Shown: positions 1 to 9,375 of the stretch, one piece after another | Layout of the letters: each line of letters begins with the position of its first letter | Position numbering within the stretch: the first letter of the stretch is position 1 | Assembly (NCBI GenBank): GCA_964352715.1 | Contig: CAYGSU010000012.1 | Coordinates: forward strand, 1-64,000 | DNA length: 64,000 bases | Origin: JAVKBW01 sp964352715 | GTDB lineage: Bacteria > Pseudomonadota > Alphaproteobacteria > UBA8366 > Aestuariispiraceae | Direction: 5' to 3' | Program-made: the position numbers and the translations under genes | Notes under the pieces: model-generated | What the model was told of the DNA's origin: nothing | The model's database searches: none | The model's input: only the letters and a program-made list of their open reading frames with translations

Positions 1-3000
1 CTGACCGGCCTGATGTCGCGGGCCGATCCTTCAGATAACACAAACGGTCTGTTGCTGGGCATCGTTGCGGGCGGCCAACCCGCGATCAACATTCAGACAA
101 GCGGCAGCAGCATCGGCGCCATTGCCTCGACACAGATCGACGACGGGCTGTGGCACAATGTTACGGTGACATTCAATTCCGCCGCCGGCGATTTCAATCT
201 GTTTGTCGATGGCGTGCTTGAGGCGACCCGCACCGGCATTGTCGGCGCCGGGTTCGACGGCGACGACCTGATCCTTGGCGGCAGTTCAACCGGTATACAG
301 GCGTCGCTGGACGGTCAGCTCAGCGATGCGCAGGTATGGGACCGTCCACTGACAGAGGCCGAAGTCGCACAGCTGCAGGTCGGGCCGCTTTCCGGCGATG
401 AGTTCGGGCTTGCCGCCTATTGGCGGCTTTCCGACGATATTGGATCGACCGTTGCCCAGGAAGTCACCGGACAGGCCAGTAATGGCGTGCTGGTAAGCAC
501 TGCCGCCTTTGTCGATGTCGCACCCGATATCAAGGGCGTTCTCGTCTCGATGGGCTCGGATCTGACCTTTACCGGCCAGATGATTGCCGTTGATGCCGAT
601 GGAACGGTCCAGTTCGCGGTGGAAGGTGGAACCCAATTGGGTCAGAAATCCATTCTGGAGCTGAACGAAGGCACGGTCACCGTTGACGTGAATACCGGTG
701 AGTGGAACTTCGCAACGAATGTCGGCTATTTCGGAACGTTTGACGACCTGTTCACTTTGATTGCCGACGGAACCGAAGGCGGTATCGATCGTTCGGTGAT
801 CTCGGTACAGATCGAGGACAACAACACACTTGTCGATGTCAATGGCGGCTTCCTCGCGATTGACGGCATCGATAATGCGGGTGCGGCGGTCGCCGATGAT
901 GCGTCGCTGGATTTCAGCGTGGGCAACGCCTTTACCGTCGAAGCGTATGTCTATCTTGAAAACGCGACCGCGAACCAGACGATCTTCCAGGCCGGCGCCG
1001 GTGCAAACAGGGCATTCGCCCTGTCTGTCGTCGGCAGCGACCTCGTCTTCACTGTTGAAGGTGAAACGGATACCAATGTTCTGTCAGGCACGACCGATGC
1101 GGTAACGACTGGCCAATGGCATCATATCGCGGCGACCTATGACGGATCGGTCATGACGGTCTACCTCGATGGTGCCGTATACGAAACAGCTGCTTTCGAT
1201 GGTGGCGTTATCGATCACACCGGCGATCTTGTCATCGGCAACACGGCGGCCGGCAACGTGCCGCTGCAGGGGTCGATCGATGAAGTGCGAATCTGGGATA
1301 TCGCGCGCGATGAACAGCAGATCAATGACGGCATTGCCGCGGTCGTACCGGCGGACAGCGACGGGCTTGTCGCCTACTACCGGATGGACGAGCAGAGCGG
1401 CAATCTGCTTCGTGATGAAACAATCAACGGCAATGACGCAACCCTATTCGGTGATGCGCGAACGCTTGCGAGTATCGGCCAGGCGCTGACTTTCGATGGC
1501 ATTGATGACATTGTGCGGATCGCCGATGACGATACGCTCGACCCGGGTGCAGGCAGCATGACGGTCGAGGTCTGGGTCAATCTCGACGATTTCGCAGGCG
1601 GCGGTGCTAATCAGGTCATTCTGGGCAAATCCGACTCCAGCGGCACGCCGGGTGATGGGGACTGGTCTATCCGTCTGGTCGAGAATGGCGGGCAGAATTT
1701 CCTTACTGTTACCACCGGCGAGATAAACGGTGGCTCGGTCGATGTCGGCGGGGCACAGCGCTTGGACGTGACCAATATGACCGGCTGGCATCATGTCTCC
1801 ATGCTGATCGACAGGACCACGGATGAAGTTCTCGGCTTGTTGGACGGGTCCGGCATCGGCTGGATTGATGGCGACGGGCAAGGTGGCACACGGGATGCCA
1901 CAAACTCGTTGTCAGGTGTTACATTCATTACTTCAAGCGCGGACATGGCTGTTGGCTCACTGATCGACGCGACGAATACGGTAAACAACAGCGGTGCTTT
2001 CAAGGGCCAGGTGGGTGAAGTCAGGGTCTGGGACCGGGTGCGTACGGTTAACGAGATAAACGCAACAATGAATTCTTCGCTGGTCGCGACGACCGCCGGG
2101 CTCGCCGCCTATTATCGTTTTGAGGAAGGCAGCGGCCAGACAGTCAACGACCTTACCGGCAATGGCAACGATGGCACGCTGGGCAGCGACGGTGCCGCGA
2201 ACATCGACGATCCCGGCCGTGTAAATTCACAGGCCGACCTCCACGGCATCTCCATCACACTGCAGGAGGATTCAACCTTCAGCGGCTTCATGGTCGCGTC
2301 TGACGTGCAGGGCACACCGATCTATGGGGTTGATGGCGGTACGGTTTCAGGCGATTTCTCAACCAAAGCCATCGATACAATAGGCAGTGTCACCGTCAAT
2401 ACAGTAACTGGTGAGTGGACATTCACCCCGGATGCGGATGTGAATGGCTCCTTCGACAATCTGTTCATTCTCACAGCGTTGGGACTGAATGACGGCGTGC
2501 AAACCGAAGTCGTGTCGGTTGATGTCACGCCGCAACCGGAACTTTCGGTCGCCGTGCATGGCGGGGCGTTGCAGTTCGACGGGGGTGACGGACAGGTCAC
2601 GATTGTCGATGACGACGCGCTTGATATCGGTACGGACGATTTCACCATCGAATTCTGGGTATATCGATCCAGCAACACGACGGTGAACCAGACCGTAATC
2701 GACAAGTTCGATGCGAATGCCGGATACGAGATTGTCATGCAGAGCAACGGGCTTCTGGCGTTTACCTTTGGCGACGGCACGCAGGCCTTCAGTAACGGAA
2801 TTGGCGGTCTGCCGGTCGATGAGTGGTCTCATGTCGCCATCGCACTGGATCGCGATGTCACCGCCAAGGGCTATCTGAACGGTGTTGAGGTGTCGAGCGC
2901 CAACTTCACGGTTCTCGACGGACAGGACCTCAGCAACAATGTCGATCTGACGATCGGCGGCGAATTCGCCCAGGCGTTCGACGGCGCCATAGACGAGCTG

Positions 3001-3897
3001 CGGATATGGAAAACCCTGCGCAGCGACGAAGAGATACTCGCCAGTTTCGACCAGCAGCTTACCGGGTCGGAGCCGGGGCTTTCCGCCTATTACCGGTTCG
3101 ATGAACGGACCGGATCTTCCGTTTTCGATGCTACCGGCAACGGCAACAATGGTACGCTTTCCGGCAGTGTGAACCGGCTTAACTTTCTGGGGCAGGCGCT
3201 GGAGCTGGACGGTTCTGGCGATGCGGTCACAATTGCCGACAATGCGTCGCAGACCGGCATGACAGAACTGACGCTATCCGCCTGGGTGAAGGTCGATGCA
3301 CTCGGGACAATCCAGTCGGTAATTGCCAAAACTGAAGATGGCGTTGATGAAGCGTTTGAACTGAACATTCTTGCGGATGGCCGGATATCCCTGACCGTCA
3401 GCGGCAACGGAACCGGCGGCGATCTCGGTTTCGCCCGGTCGACAGCCGATGCGGCAGGTCAGCTGCAACCAGGCGAATGGTATCACATTGCCGGAACCTG
3501 GGACGGCGTAAACCCGACCACCATGTTCATCAATGGTGCCGATGTGACCGATGCCGGCGGTACATCCGTCGCCGGAACCGTGAACAACAGCGCCGTTGAT
3601 CTCGGCATCGGCGCCAGCATCGATGGGTCGGATGTGCACAGCCGGATCTTCGACGGGCAGATCGATGAAGTCGCGATCTTCTCGACCAGCATGTCTGCGG
3701 TTGATATTCAGGTTCTTATGGAAGGGAATCTGACCGGCAACGAGAACGGACTGGTTGCCGCCTATAATTTCAACCAGNNNNNNNNNNNNNNNNNNNNNNN
3801 NNNNNNNNNNNNNNNNNNNNNNNNNNNNNNNNNNNNNNNNNNNNNNNNNNNNNNNNNNNNNNNNNNNNNNNNNNNNNTTCAGGTCGAAGTCGCGTAA
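1..3897 (+). CDS. Giant LamG/VCBS-repeat secreted protein (partial), probable type I secretion substrate
   Basis: The frame is open at the left edge (first codon in frame at position 1), so the N-terminus is missing. About 1,260 residues can be read before the N gap. They contain five LamG/jellyroll (concanavalin A-like) domains, the first incomplete. Most end in the same signature, a DEVRIWD-type strand, then GLAAYYRFDE, then a TGNGNDGTL-type element. Two VCBS/cadherin-like modules of about 100 residues (near residues 170-275 and 745-850) separate the LamG blocks. Asp and Asn are abundant and there is no cysteine-rich core. After the gap one frame gives QVEVA and a stop at 3897, a plausible true end, but the gap length is nominal so this frame is a guess. 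An ABC exporter and HlyD adaptor follow at once, suggesting a surface or secreted carbohydrate-binding adhesin exported by type I secretion. No RTX nonapeptides are visible; the secretion signal may lie in the gap. Confidence 0.8.
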   Translation: MTGLMSRADPSDNTNGLLLGIVAGGQPAINIQTSGSSIGAIASTQIDDGLWHNVTVTFNSAAGDFNLFVDGVLEATRTGIVGAGFDGDDLILGGSSTGIQASLDGQLSDAQVWDRPLTEAEVAQLQVGPLSGDEFGLAAYWRLSDDIGSTVAQEVTGQASNGVLVSTAAFVDVAPDIKGVLVSMGSDLTFTGQMIAVDADGTVQFAVEGGTQLGQKSILELNEGTVTVDVNTGEWNFATNVGYFGTFDDLFTLIADGTEGGIDRSVISVQIEDNNTLVDVNGGFLAIDGIDNAGAAVADDASLDFSVGNAFTVEAYVYLENATANQTIFQAGAGANRAFALSVVGSDLVFTVEGETDTNVLSGTTDAVTTGQWHHIAATYDGSVMTVYLDGAVYETAAFDGGVIDHTGDLVIGNTAAGNVPLQGSIDEVRIWDIARDEQQINDGIAAVVPADSDGLVAYYRMDEQSGNLLRDETINGNDATLFGDARTLASIGQALTFDGIDDIVRIADDDTLDPGAGSMTVEVWVNLDDFAGGGANQVILGKSDSSGTPGDGDWSIRLVENGGQNFLTVTTGEINGGSVDVGGAQRLDVTNMTGWHHVSMLIDRTTDEVLGLLDGSGIGWIDGDGQGGTRDATNSLSGVTFITSSADMAVGSLIDATNTVNNSGAFKGQVGEVRVWDRVRTVNEINATMNSSLVATTAGLAAYYRFEEGSGQTVNDLTGNGNDGTLGSDGAANIDDPGRVNSQADLHGISITLQEDSTFSGFMVASDVQGTPIYGVDGGTVSGDFSTKAIDTIGSVTVNTVTGEWTFTPDADVNGSFDNLFILTALGLNDGVQTEVVSVDVTPQPELSVAVHGGALQFDGGDGQVTIVDDDALDIGTDDFTIEFWVYRSSNTTVNQTVIDKFDANAGYEIVMQSNGLLAFTFGDGTQAFSNGIGGLPVDEWSHVAIALDRDVTAKGYLNGVEVSSANFTVLDGQDLSNNVDLTIGGEFAQAFDGAIDELRIWKTLRSDEEILASFDQQLTGSEPGLSAYYRFDERTGSSVFDATGNGNNGTLSGSVNRLNFLGQALELDGSGDAVTIADNASQTGMTELTLSAWVKVDALGTIQSVIAKTEDGVDEAFELNILADGRISLTVSGNGTGGDLGFARSTADAAGQLQPGEWYHIAGTWDGVNPTTMFINGADVTDAGGTSVAGTVNNSAVDLGIGASIDGSDVHSRIFDGQIDEVAIFSTSMSAVDIQVLMEGNLTGNENGLVAAYNFNQXXXXXXXXXXXXXXXXXXXXXXXXXXXXXXXXXXQVEVA
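3778..3877. other. Assembly gap (100 N)
   Basis: This is a run of exactly 100 N, a placeholder of unknown true length. It falls in the C-terminal part of the LamG-repeat gene, where repetitive sequence often breaks short-read assemblies. Confidence 0.98.
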
Positions 3898-3953
3898 AGC
3901 CGTGTTATATCAACGGCATGGACCCGGCCTTGAGATCGGCGTAGGTTAACCGC

Positions 3954-5777
3954 ATGAGCGATACCGGGCGCAAGAAATCCTTTCTGGGCGAAGTAACCGC
4001 CCCGCTTCTGGCAAAAATGCCGGAAATCGTCTCGATGTCCCTGTTCATCAACGTGCTGTCGCTGGCAGTGCCGATTTTCGTGCTGCAGGTGTATGACCGG
4101 GTGGTGTTTCAGGCTGGCCTGACGACGCTGCAGGGGCTGGTGATCGGTGTACTGCTGGCCGTCTCATTCGATTTCATTTTGCGGCAGGTGCGCGGGCGGA
4201 TCATCCAGCGGATTGCCGTGCGGCTGGACGCCAAGGTCGGCCGCATGCTGTTCGACAAGATGGCAGCGTTACCGCTGTCGGTGGTTGAATCGAAAACGAT
4301 GCCACAATGGCAGATGCTGCACCGGGATACCGAAGCCGTGCGCAATGTCTGCGCCGGGCCGCCGATTGCCCTGCTGGTAGACTTGCCGTTCGTGTTGATT
4401 TTCATTGCCGTGATCTGGATCGTTGCGCAACCGATCGCCTGGATCCTGACGATAATCGTACCGGTGTTCATGATTGTTGCCGCCCTGTCGCAGCGCATGA
4501 TCAGCCACAATACGGAGCAGGAAAAGAACGCGCAGATGAAGCGCGACGCGCTGGTGGCGGAAATGATCGCGGGCCGCACGACCATGAAGGCGCTGGGGCT
4601 GGGGTCAGCCCTGTCGAACCGTTGGGAAGAGCGGCAGAGCGAACTTGTCGTCTCGTCGATCCGGCGCGGCACCCTGACTGACAGCTTCACTCATGTCGGC
4701 ATGTCGCTGGGGCTGATCGCCTCCATCGCCATGACCTCCGTCGGGGCGCTGGCGATCATCGACCAGGAACTGACGATGGGCGCGCTGATTGCCGCCAACA
4801 TGCTGACCAACAAGATCATCGGCCCGATGAACCAGCTTGTCGGTACCTGGCGGCAGCTTGTCGGTTTCCGTCAGTCCGCCGCCCGCCTTGGCGACCTGTT
4901 CAACATACCTGATGAAGTCGGCGCCGGGGCGATGGACCGGCCGCGGCCGGTCGGCGATATCCGCCTGGAAGGCATTTCCTACGCCTACGGAAAGGATGGC
5001 CCGCCGGTTCTGCAAGGCGTCGATATCGATTTCTCCGCGCAACAGGTGCACGGCGTTATCGGTGCCAATGGCAGCGGCAAGACAACGTTGCTCAAGGTTA
5101 CGCAGCGCCTCTACAGGCCGACCGATGGGCGGGTGCTGATCGACGGTATCGACACCGACCAGTTGAGCCGACCGCAATTGACATCGTGGATCGGTTATGT
5201 GCCGCAGGACCCGTTTCTGTTTGGCGGCTCGATCAAGGAAAACATCGCCAAGGGCCGTGACGGTGTTCCCGACGAGGTTGTTCTGGCGGCGGCGGAAAGC
5301 GCCGGCGTGCAGGATTTTGCTGACGAACTGCCGGAAGGATATGAAACCGATATCGGAGAGGCGGGCCGACGGTTGTCAGCGGGGCAGCGCCAGCGTATCG
5401 CAATAGCCCGCGCGCTGATCGACGATCCGCCGATCCTGCTGCTGGATGAACCGTCCGCGAGCCTCGACCGGGGTGCAGAGGAAAAGCTGGGGGCATTGCT
5501 GAAATCGCTGTCTGACACGCGAACGGTCATTGTTGTATCGCATTCGCCCAGCCTGCTGCGGGTCTGCGATACGATCACCGTGCTGAACAAGGGGGCGGTG
5601 GCCCTGACGGGTGAGGCGGAGCGGGTGCTCGACCATTTGAAACGCGGTGCGGGTCAGGACGGCGATGCAAACAGGAAACCGGAACAACAGAAGCAGTCCC
5701 GGGTGCCGAAGACGGCACCGCCGTTGAAAGCACCGACCGCAAAATCCCCGCCGGATTCTTCGGAGGCGGCGGAATGA
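3954..5777 (+). CDS. Type I secretion system ABC transporter/permease
   Basis: 607 residues. It is an inner-membrane ABC exporter of the PrtD/LapB/HlyB class that would energise export of the upstream repeat protein. The N-terminus is short (about 25 residues before the first membrane segment), so there is no C39 peptidase-like domain. A six-segment transmembrane domain covers roughly residues 25-310. The nucleotide-binding domain shows Walker A GANGSGKTT (370-378), signature LSAGQRQR (from 474), Walker B ILLLDEP (from 494) and the H-loop His530. The last 45 residues are a charged, Pro/Lys-rich tail. The start ATG lies 56 nt after the stop of the substrate gene. The stop overlaps the adaptor start as ATGA, so the two are probably translationally coupled. 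No TolC-type outer-membrane gene is in the window. Confidence 0.92.
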   Translation: MSDTGRKKSFLGEVTAPLLAKMPEIVSMSLFINVLSLAVPIFVLQVYDRVVFQAGLTTLQGLVIGVLLAVSFDFILRQVRGRIIQRIAVRLDAKVGRMLFDKMAALPLSVVESKTMPQWQMLHRDTEAVRNVCAGPPIALLVDLPFVLIFIAVIWIVAQPIAWILTIIVPVFMIVAALSQRMISHNTEQEKNAQMKRDALVAEMIAGRTTMKALGLGSALSNRWEERQSELVVSSIRRGTLTDSFTHVGMSLGLIASIAMTSVGALAIIDQELTMGALIAANMLTNKIIGPMNQLVGTWRQLVGFRQSAARLGDLFNIPDEVGAGAMDRPRPVGDIRLEGISYAYGKDGPPVLQGVDIDFSAQQVHGVIGANGSGKTTLLKVTQRLYRPTDGRVLIDGIDTDQLSRPQLTSWIGYVPQDPFLFGGSIKENIAKGRDGVPDEVVLAAAESAGVQDFADELPEGYETDIGEAGRRLSAGQRQRIAIARALIDDPPILLLDEPSASLDRGAEEKLGALLKSLSDTRTVIVVSHSPSLLRVCDTITVLNKGAVALTGEAERVLDHLKRGAGQDGDANRKPEQQKQSRVPKTAPPLKAPTAKSPPDSSEAAE

Positions 5778-7066
5778 GGCCGCTGGACCGGGTTATTGAA
5801 AACAATCCGCTGCCGACATGGCGGCCGCTTGCCTGGGGCATCATGATCCTGCTGACGACTGTCGCGGTCTGGGCCTGGACGGCGGAACTCGACACCGTCG
5901 CGATGGCGATGGGCGAGGTGAAGCCGCAAGGCGAGGTGAAGGTCATCCAGCATCTTGAAGGCGGTATTGTCGAGGCGATTGATGTCGCGATCGGCGACGA
6001 GGTGCAGATCGGTCAGACCCTGATCCAGCTTGATGTGGATTCTTCCGTTACCAACAAGCAGGAACTGCTCGTTCGGCTGGACGGGCTGAAGCTGAAAAAG
6101 GCTCGGCTGGAAGCGGAAATCGAAGACAAGAAGCTGGAATTTCCGCCGGATATCGCGGAACGCAGACCCGGCATGGCGCAGGCTGAAATGCAGACTCATG
6201 AAAGCCGGCTGGAATCGCTTTCCCGCGAATTGCAGGTTCTGGCCCGGCAGGAAGAACAGCGCCAGCTTGAGATCGACGAACTGACCGTTGAGCGCCGCAT
6301 GACAGACAAGGATCTGGCGCTGGCCCAGGAACGCTGGGACACCGCGAAACCGCTGATCGACAAGAAGCTCGTCACGCGCATGGAAGGCCTTGAGCTGGAA
6401 GCCCAGGTGCAGACCCTGGACGGCAAGAAGGAAATCCTCGCCGCCTCTCTGCCGCGCGCCAAGGCTGCCCTTCAGGAAGTGAAGGAAAAGCGCGAAGCCG
6501 CGCAGCAGAATTTCCGCTCGGAAGCTGCCAACGCCCTGGCTGACACGCAGCTTGAAATCGCCCGGACCGTGGAGCTGGTTAACCGCGCGGAACAGGAAGC
6601 CGGGCGTCTCGCCATCGTCAGCCCGATCGACGGGATCATCAAAAGCCTGTTCGTGAACACGGTTGGCGGCGTGGTGCGGCCGGGCGAGCCGATCATGGAA
6701 ATTGTGCCTTTACGCGGCAATCTGGTGGTCGAGGCAAGGCTGAAGCCGATCGATATCGGCTATGTCAAACGCGGCATGCCGGCGACCGTGAAGATGATGA
6801 CCTACGATTTCATCCGTTACGGATCGCTGGAAGGGAAGGTCATTACCGTCGGTGCGGATATCGAGACGGATCAGACAACCGGTGAGCAGTATTTCCCGAT
6901 CATTGTCGAGACCGACAAGGGCTACCTGGAAAAGGAAGGCACGCGTTACGATATCTTCGCAGGCATGCAGACACAGGTCGATATCCACCTCGGCACCAAG
7001 ACGGTGCTGGACTTTCTGATCCAGCCGGTCCTGAAAATGCGGCAGGAAGCGTTCCGGGAGCGCTAG
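5774..7066 (+). CDS. HlyD-family type I secretion periplasmic adaptor
   Basis: 430 residues, the usual length for HlyD/PrtE-type membrane fusion proteins. A single N-terminal membrane anchor (about residues 18-38) is followed by a first half-lipoyl segment containing GEVKVIQHLEGGIVEAI. A long alpha-helical coiled-coil hairpin rich in Glu, Lys, Arg and Leu spans about residues 95-265. The second half-lipoyl segment (SPIDGIIKSLFVNTVGGVV) and beta-barrel region follow. It should bridge the ABC protein at 3954-5777 to an outer-membrane TolC-like channel encoded elsewhere. The start overlaps the ABC stop (ATGA). The stop overlaps the stop of the convergent VPLPA-CTERM gene by a few bases. Confidence 0.92.
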   Translation: MRPLDRVIENNPLPTWRPLAWGIMILLTTVAVWAWTAELDTVAMAMGEVKPQGEVKVIQHLEGGIVEAIDVAIGDEVQIGQTLIQLDVDSSVTNKQELLVRLDGLKLKKARLEAEIEDKKLEFPPDIAERRPGMAQAEMQTHESRLESLSRELQVLARQEEQRQLEIDELTVERRMTDKDLALAQERWDTAKPLIDKKLVTRMEGLELEAQVQTLDGKKEILAASLPRAKAALQEVKEKREAAQQNFRSEAANALADTQLEIARTVELVNRAEQEAGRLAIVSPIDGIIKSLFVNTVGGVVRPGEPIMEIVPLRGNLVVEARLKPIDIGYVKRGMPATVKMMTYDFIRYGSLEGKVITVGADIETDQTTGEQYFPIIVETDKGYLEKEGTRYDIFAGMQTQVDIHLGTKTVLDFLIQPVLKMRQEAFRER

Positions 7067-7899
7067 GTCCTGCGACGGCCGACAATCACCACAACAATCA
7101 GACCGAAGGCCAGCAGAGGCAGGGTCGGGGGAACCGGCACTTCTGTCAGCAAGCTGCTTTGCCGGATGATGGCCTCACTGGCCTGACTGATTTCCGGTAT
7201 GAAGGTTTCATCGACGAAACTTGCCGCGGACAGAACAGGCGACATCAGGAAGCCATCAAACACATCGTGCCCGGCGCCCAGAACATGGCCGATCTGATGT
7301 GCGAGCGCCGCCGTCACGAGGCGAAGGAGCGGGTCTGTCGGCCCCGGCGGAAAGACTTCCTCGAAAATGCCATTGCCGAGATACCTGAAGAACCGGTCTG
7401 GAAAAAGTTCGAACAGGTCTGCCGTGTCGATGGGATCGAACAGACCGGCATCGATATCCAGGCTGAGCGAATTTTCAACAATAGCGAAGGGCCTTGATAT
7501 TGCGAAGCCCGGCGAGTTGATGAACCCCAACCCCGGTAATGGTCCTTCGATTTCACCGGTGAATCCGACATAGATGGTAAAGTCGTCAACACCCAGGCTG
7601 GTCTGTTCTTCGCTGAACTTCGTTAAGGCGTCATCGGGATCAATGTCGCCATTGATGTCGCGGCTGAAGGAAAGCGTGTCGATTTCCGTTGCTGACCGCA
7701 CCCTGGCCTCGATGCCGATCTGCTCGAAGATCAGGTTGAGGTAGGCGCTGTCGAAAAGCGGCGGCCTGCAGGTTTCCGGATGACCGGATTCGCACAAGCT
7801 GACGGGTTGCAGGTTGAATCGAAGGCCGGCAGCGTATGACGAATTGATCGCGCATACGCACAGCATCAGCCCCGCAGCCAGTGCTGCAAGCTTGTTCAT
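7063..7899 (-). CDS. VPLPA-CTERM protein with a metzincin-like zinc motif lacking the catalytic Glu
   Basis: 278 residues from the ATG at 7899, chosen because AGGA lies about 9 nt upstream and a signal peptide (residues 1-24) follows directly; an in-frame ATG at 7965 would give an unnatural 22-residue leader. The C-terminus is a sorting signal: VPVPPTLPLL, a hydrophobic stretch, then a GRRRT tail, as in VPLPA-CTERM proteins processed by exosortase/archaeosortase-type enzymes. Residues 201-211 read HQIGHVLGAGH, the HExxHxxGxxH zinc motif of matrixin-type metzincins. The catalytic Glu is replaced by Gln (codon CAG), while all three His ligands and the Gly remain. A Met-turn-like LMSP follows at 218-221. 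DINGDIDPDD (81-90) resembles a calcium-binding loop. It is probably a surface-anchored protein with a metzincin fold and reduced or altered activity. No exosortase gene is in the window. Confidence 0.75.
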   Translation of the reverse strand: MNKLAALAAGLMLCVCAINSSYAAGLRFNLQPVSLCESGHPETCRPPLFDSAYLNLIFEQIGIEARVRSATEIDTLSFSRDINGDIDPDDALTKFSEEQTSLGVDDFTIYVGFTGEIEGPLPGLGFINSPGFAISRPFAIVENSLSLDIDAGLFDPIDTADLFELFPDRFFRYLGNGIFEEVFPPGPTDPLLRLVTAALAHQIGHVLGAGHDVFDGFLMSPVLSAASFVDETFIPEISQASEAIIRQSSLLTEVPVPPTLPLLAFGLIVVVIVGRRRT

Positions 7900-8019
7900 G
7901 TCGTTAATTCCTGCCCGAATTAAGTCCCACGCCTTCAAAACTAGCACAATTTGCATGTTGTGCATTGAAAAAGTACCGGAAGGTCGGCCCTTTCACTTTT
8001 GTGTAACAGGGCAGGGCTG

Positions 8020-9375
8020 TCAGGCCGACATTTCGCCCAGGAATCCGTCGATAACCTGAAGGTAGCGGTCCACGTCCTCCGGCGCATGCGCGAAGGAACA
8101 GGACGGGCCGGCGGTCAATACGGCATCCCACACGCCGCGATTGGCACAATACACACGGCGTGTGTCGACGAACAACGGGTCGAGTGACCGTGCGCCATCC
8201 ACGGCCGTTCGGTGTAACGTCTCCTGCATGACATAACCGCTGCGCCCGGCGATATGCGGGGCGCGCCAGGCAAGACCGTGCTCTGAAAACAGGGTTTGCA
8301 GCCCGTCTCCAAGGCGGTCTCCCAGCGCGGTGAGATCATCGTAAGCCTGCTCGGTCAGACATTCCGTTGCAGCGATACGGGCGGCGGTGACGGCGATGGC
8401 GTTGGCGTAGGTTGTGCCGCCGATGGCAATACCTGTCGCGCCGGCATCGGAATGCAGGTTGGCTTCCAGCACATCCTTGATAGCGCCGGTCATGCCATAA
8501 ACAGCGAAAGGAATGCCGCTGCCGAGTCCTTTGCCCAGAACCTGAAAATCAGGCTCCAGCGACCATTGTCGGGAAACTCCGCCAAATCCCATGCTGTAGG
8601 TATGGGATTCATCGGCGGCGAACAGTGCGCCGGCATCGCGGATCATCTGCCTTGCGGTGGGCCAGAACCCGTCATCCGGCAGAATGATACCGACATTGGT
8701 CAGCAGCGGTTCGGCCATCACACAGGCGACGTCGCCGGGGGCAAGCGCGTCCTTCAGGGCGTCCAGATTGTTGAATTCAACCACCCGGATTTCGCCGGAT
8801 GCGTCGGGATGCAGACCCATCGTTGCATTGTCGTCGCCGTAGCCATCGGCCATGAATTCATCGACATGGCCATGATAGCGCCCGTCGAACATTACCATTT
8901 TGGTCCGCCCGGTGGCGAAACGGGCGATGCGCATCACTTCCGTATTCGCGCCCGACGCGCTGCCGGAAAACTGCCAATACGGCACCACGCCCCAGTTCGC
9001 CAATGCCTTTCCGGCGGCGGCTGCGTCTTCGGTCGGTTGCAGGAAGGACACGCCTTTTTCGAGGCGTTTTGCCACTTCCCGCGTTATCGCCGGCGGCGCG
9101 AAACCGAGACAGGCGGCGAGGTCAGCCTGGTTCATATCGATGTAGCGATTGCCGTCGATATCGGTGAAATAGGCACCCTTGCCATGGTCGATGAAGACCG
9201 GCGGCAGGCGCTGCAGCCCTGCCATCCACGCCATCGGCACGCCGGACGGCATAGCCTGCGCGGCCTCTTGCCGCATTGCGAGGGATTTCGGAACGCGGGC
9301 GGTAAAGGCGGCATCCTCGCGCTCGCGCATCGCCGCAAGGTTGCGGCGCTGGCGGTCGGTCAGAAGGCCGGTCAC
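8020..9375 (-). CDS. Class III PLP aminotransferase, glutamate-1-semialdehyde aminomutase-like
   Basis: About 451 residues from a GTG at 9375 whose last two bases and the next base form the TGA stop of the upstream carbamoylase gene (GTGA overlap). Internal ATGs are possible alternative starts. Fold-type I class III features are present: a substrate/PLP segment FSGSASGANTEVMR, ADESHT for the Asp contacting the pyridine nitrogen, and LGKGLGSGIPF carrying the probable Schiff-base Lys. The sequence resembles GSA aminomutases and beta- or omega-amino-acid aminotransferases. A role in haem synthesis is unlikely because it is coupled to a carbamoyl-amino-acid hydrolase. An amino-acid or beta-amino-acid transaminase acting on the product of that enzyme fits better. 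Substrate unknown. Confidence 0.8.
   Translation of the reverse strand: MTGLLTDRQRRNLAAMREREDAAFTARVPKSLAMRQEAAQAMPSGVPMAWMAGLQRLPPVFIDHGKGAYFTDIDGNRYIDMNQADLAACLGFAPPAITREVAKRLEKGVSFLQPTEDAAAAGKALANWGVVPYWQFSGSASGANTEVMRIARFATGRTKMVMFDGRYHGHVDEFMADGYGDDNATMGLHPDASGEIRVVEFNNLDALKDALAPGDVACVMAEPLLTNVGIILPDDGFWPTARQMIRDAGALFAADESHTYSMGFGGVSRQWSLEPDFQVLGKGLGSGIPFAVYGMTGAIKDVLEANLHSDAGATGIAIGGTTYANAIAVTAARIAATECLTEQAYDDLTALGDRLGDGLQTLFSEHGLAWRAPHIAGRSGYVMQETLHRTAVDGARSLDPLFVDTRRVYCANRGVWDAVLTAGPSCSFAHAPEDVDRYLQVIDGFLGEMSA

Noticed and set aside
3755..3949. Short open frame running through the first N gap
   Set aside because: The frame is created by translating N bases; nothing supports it on either side.
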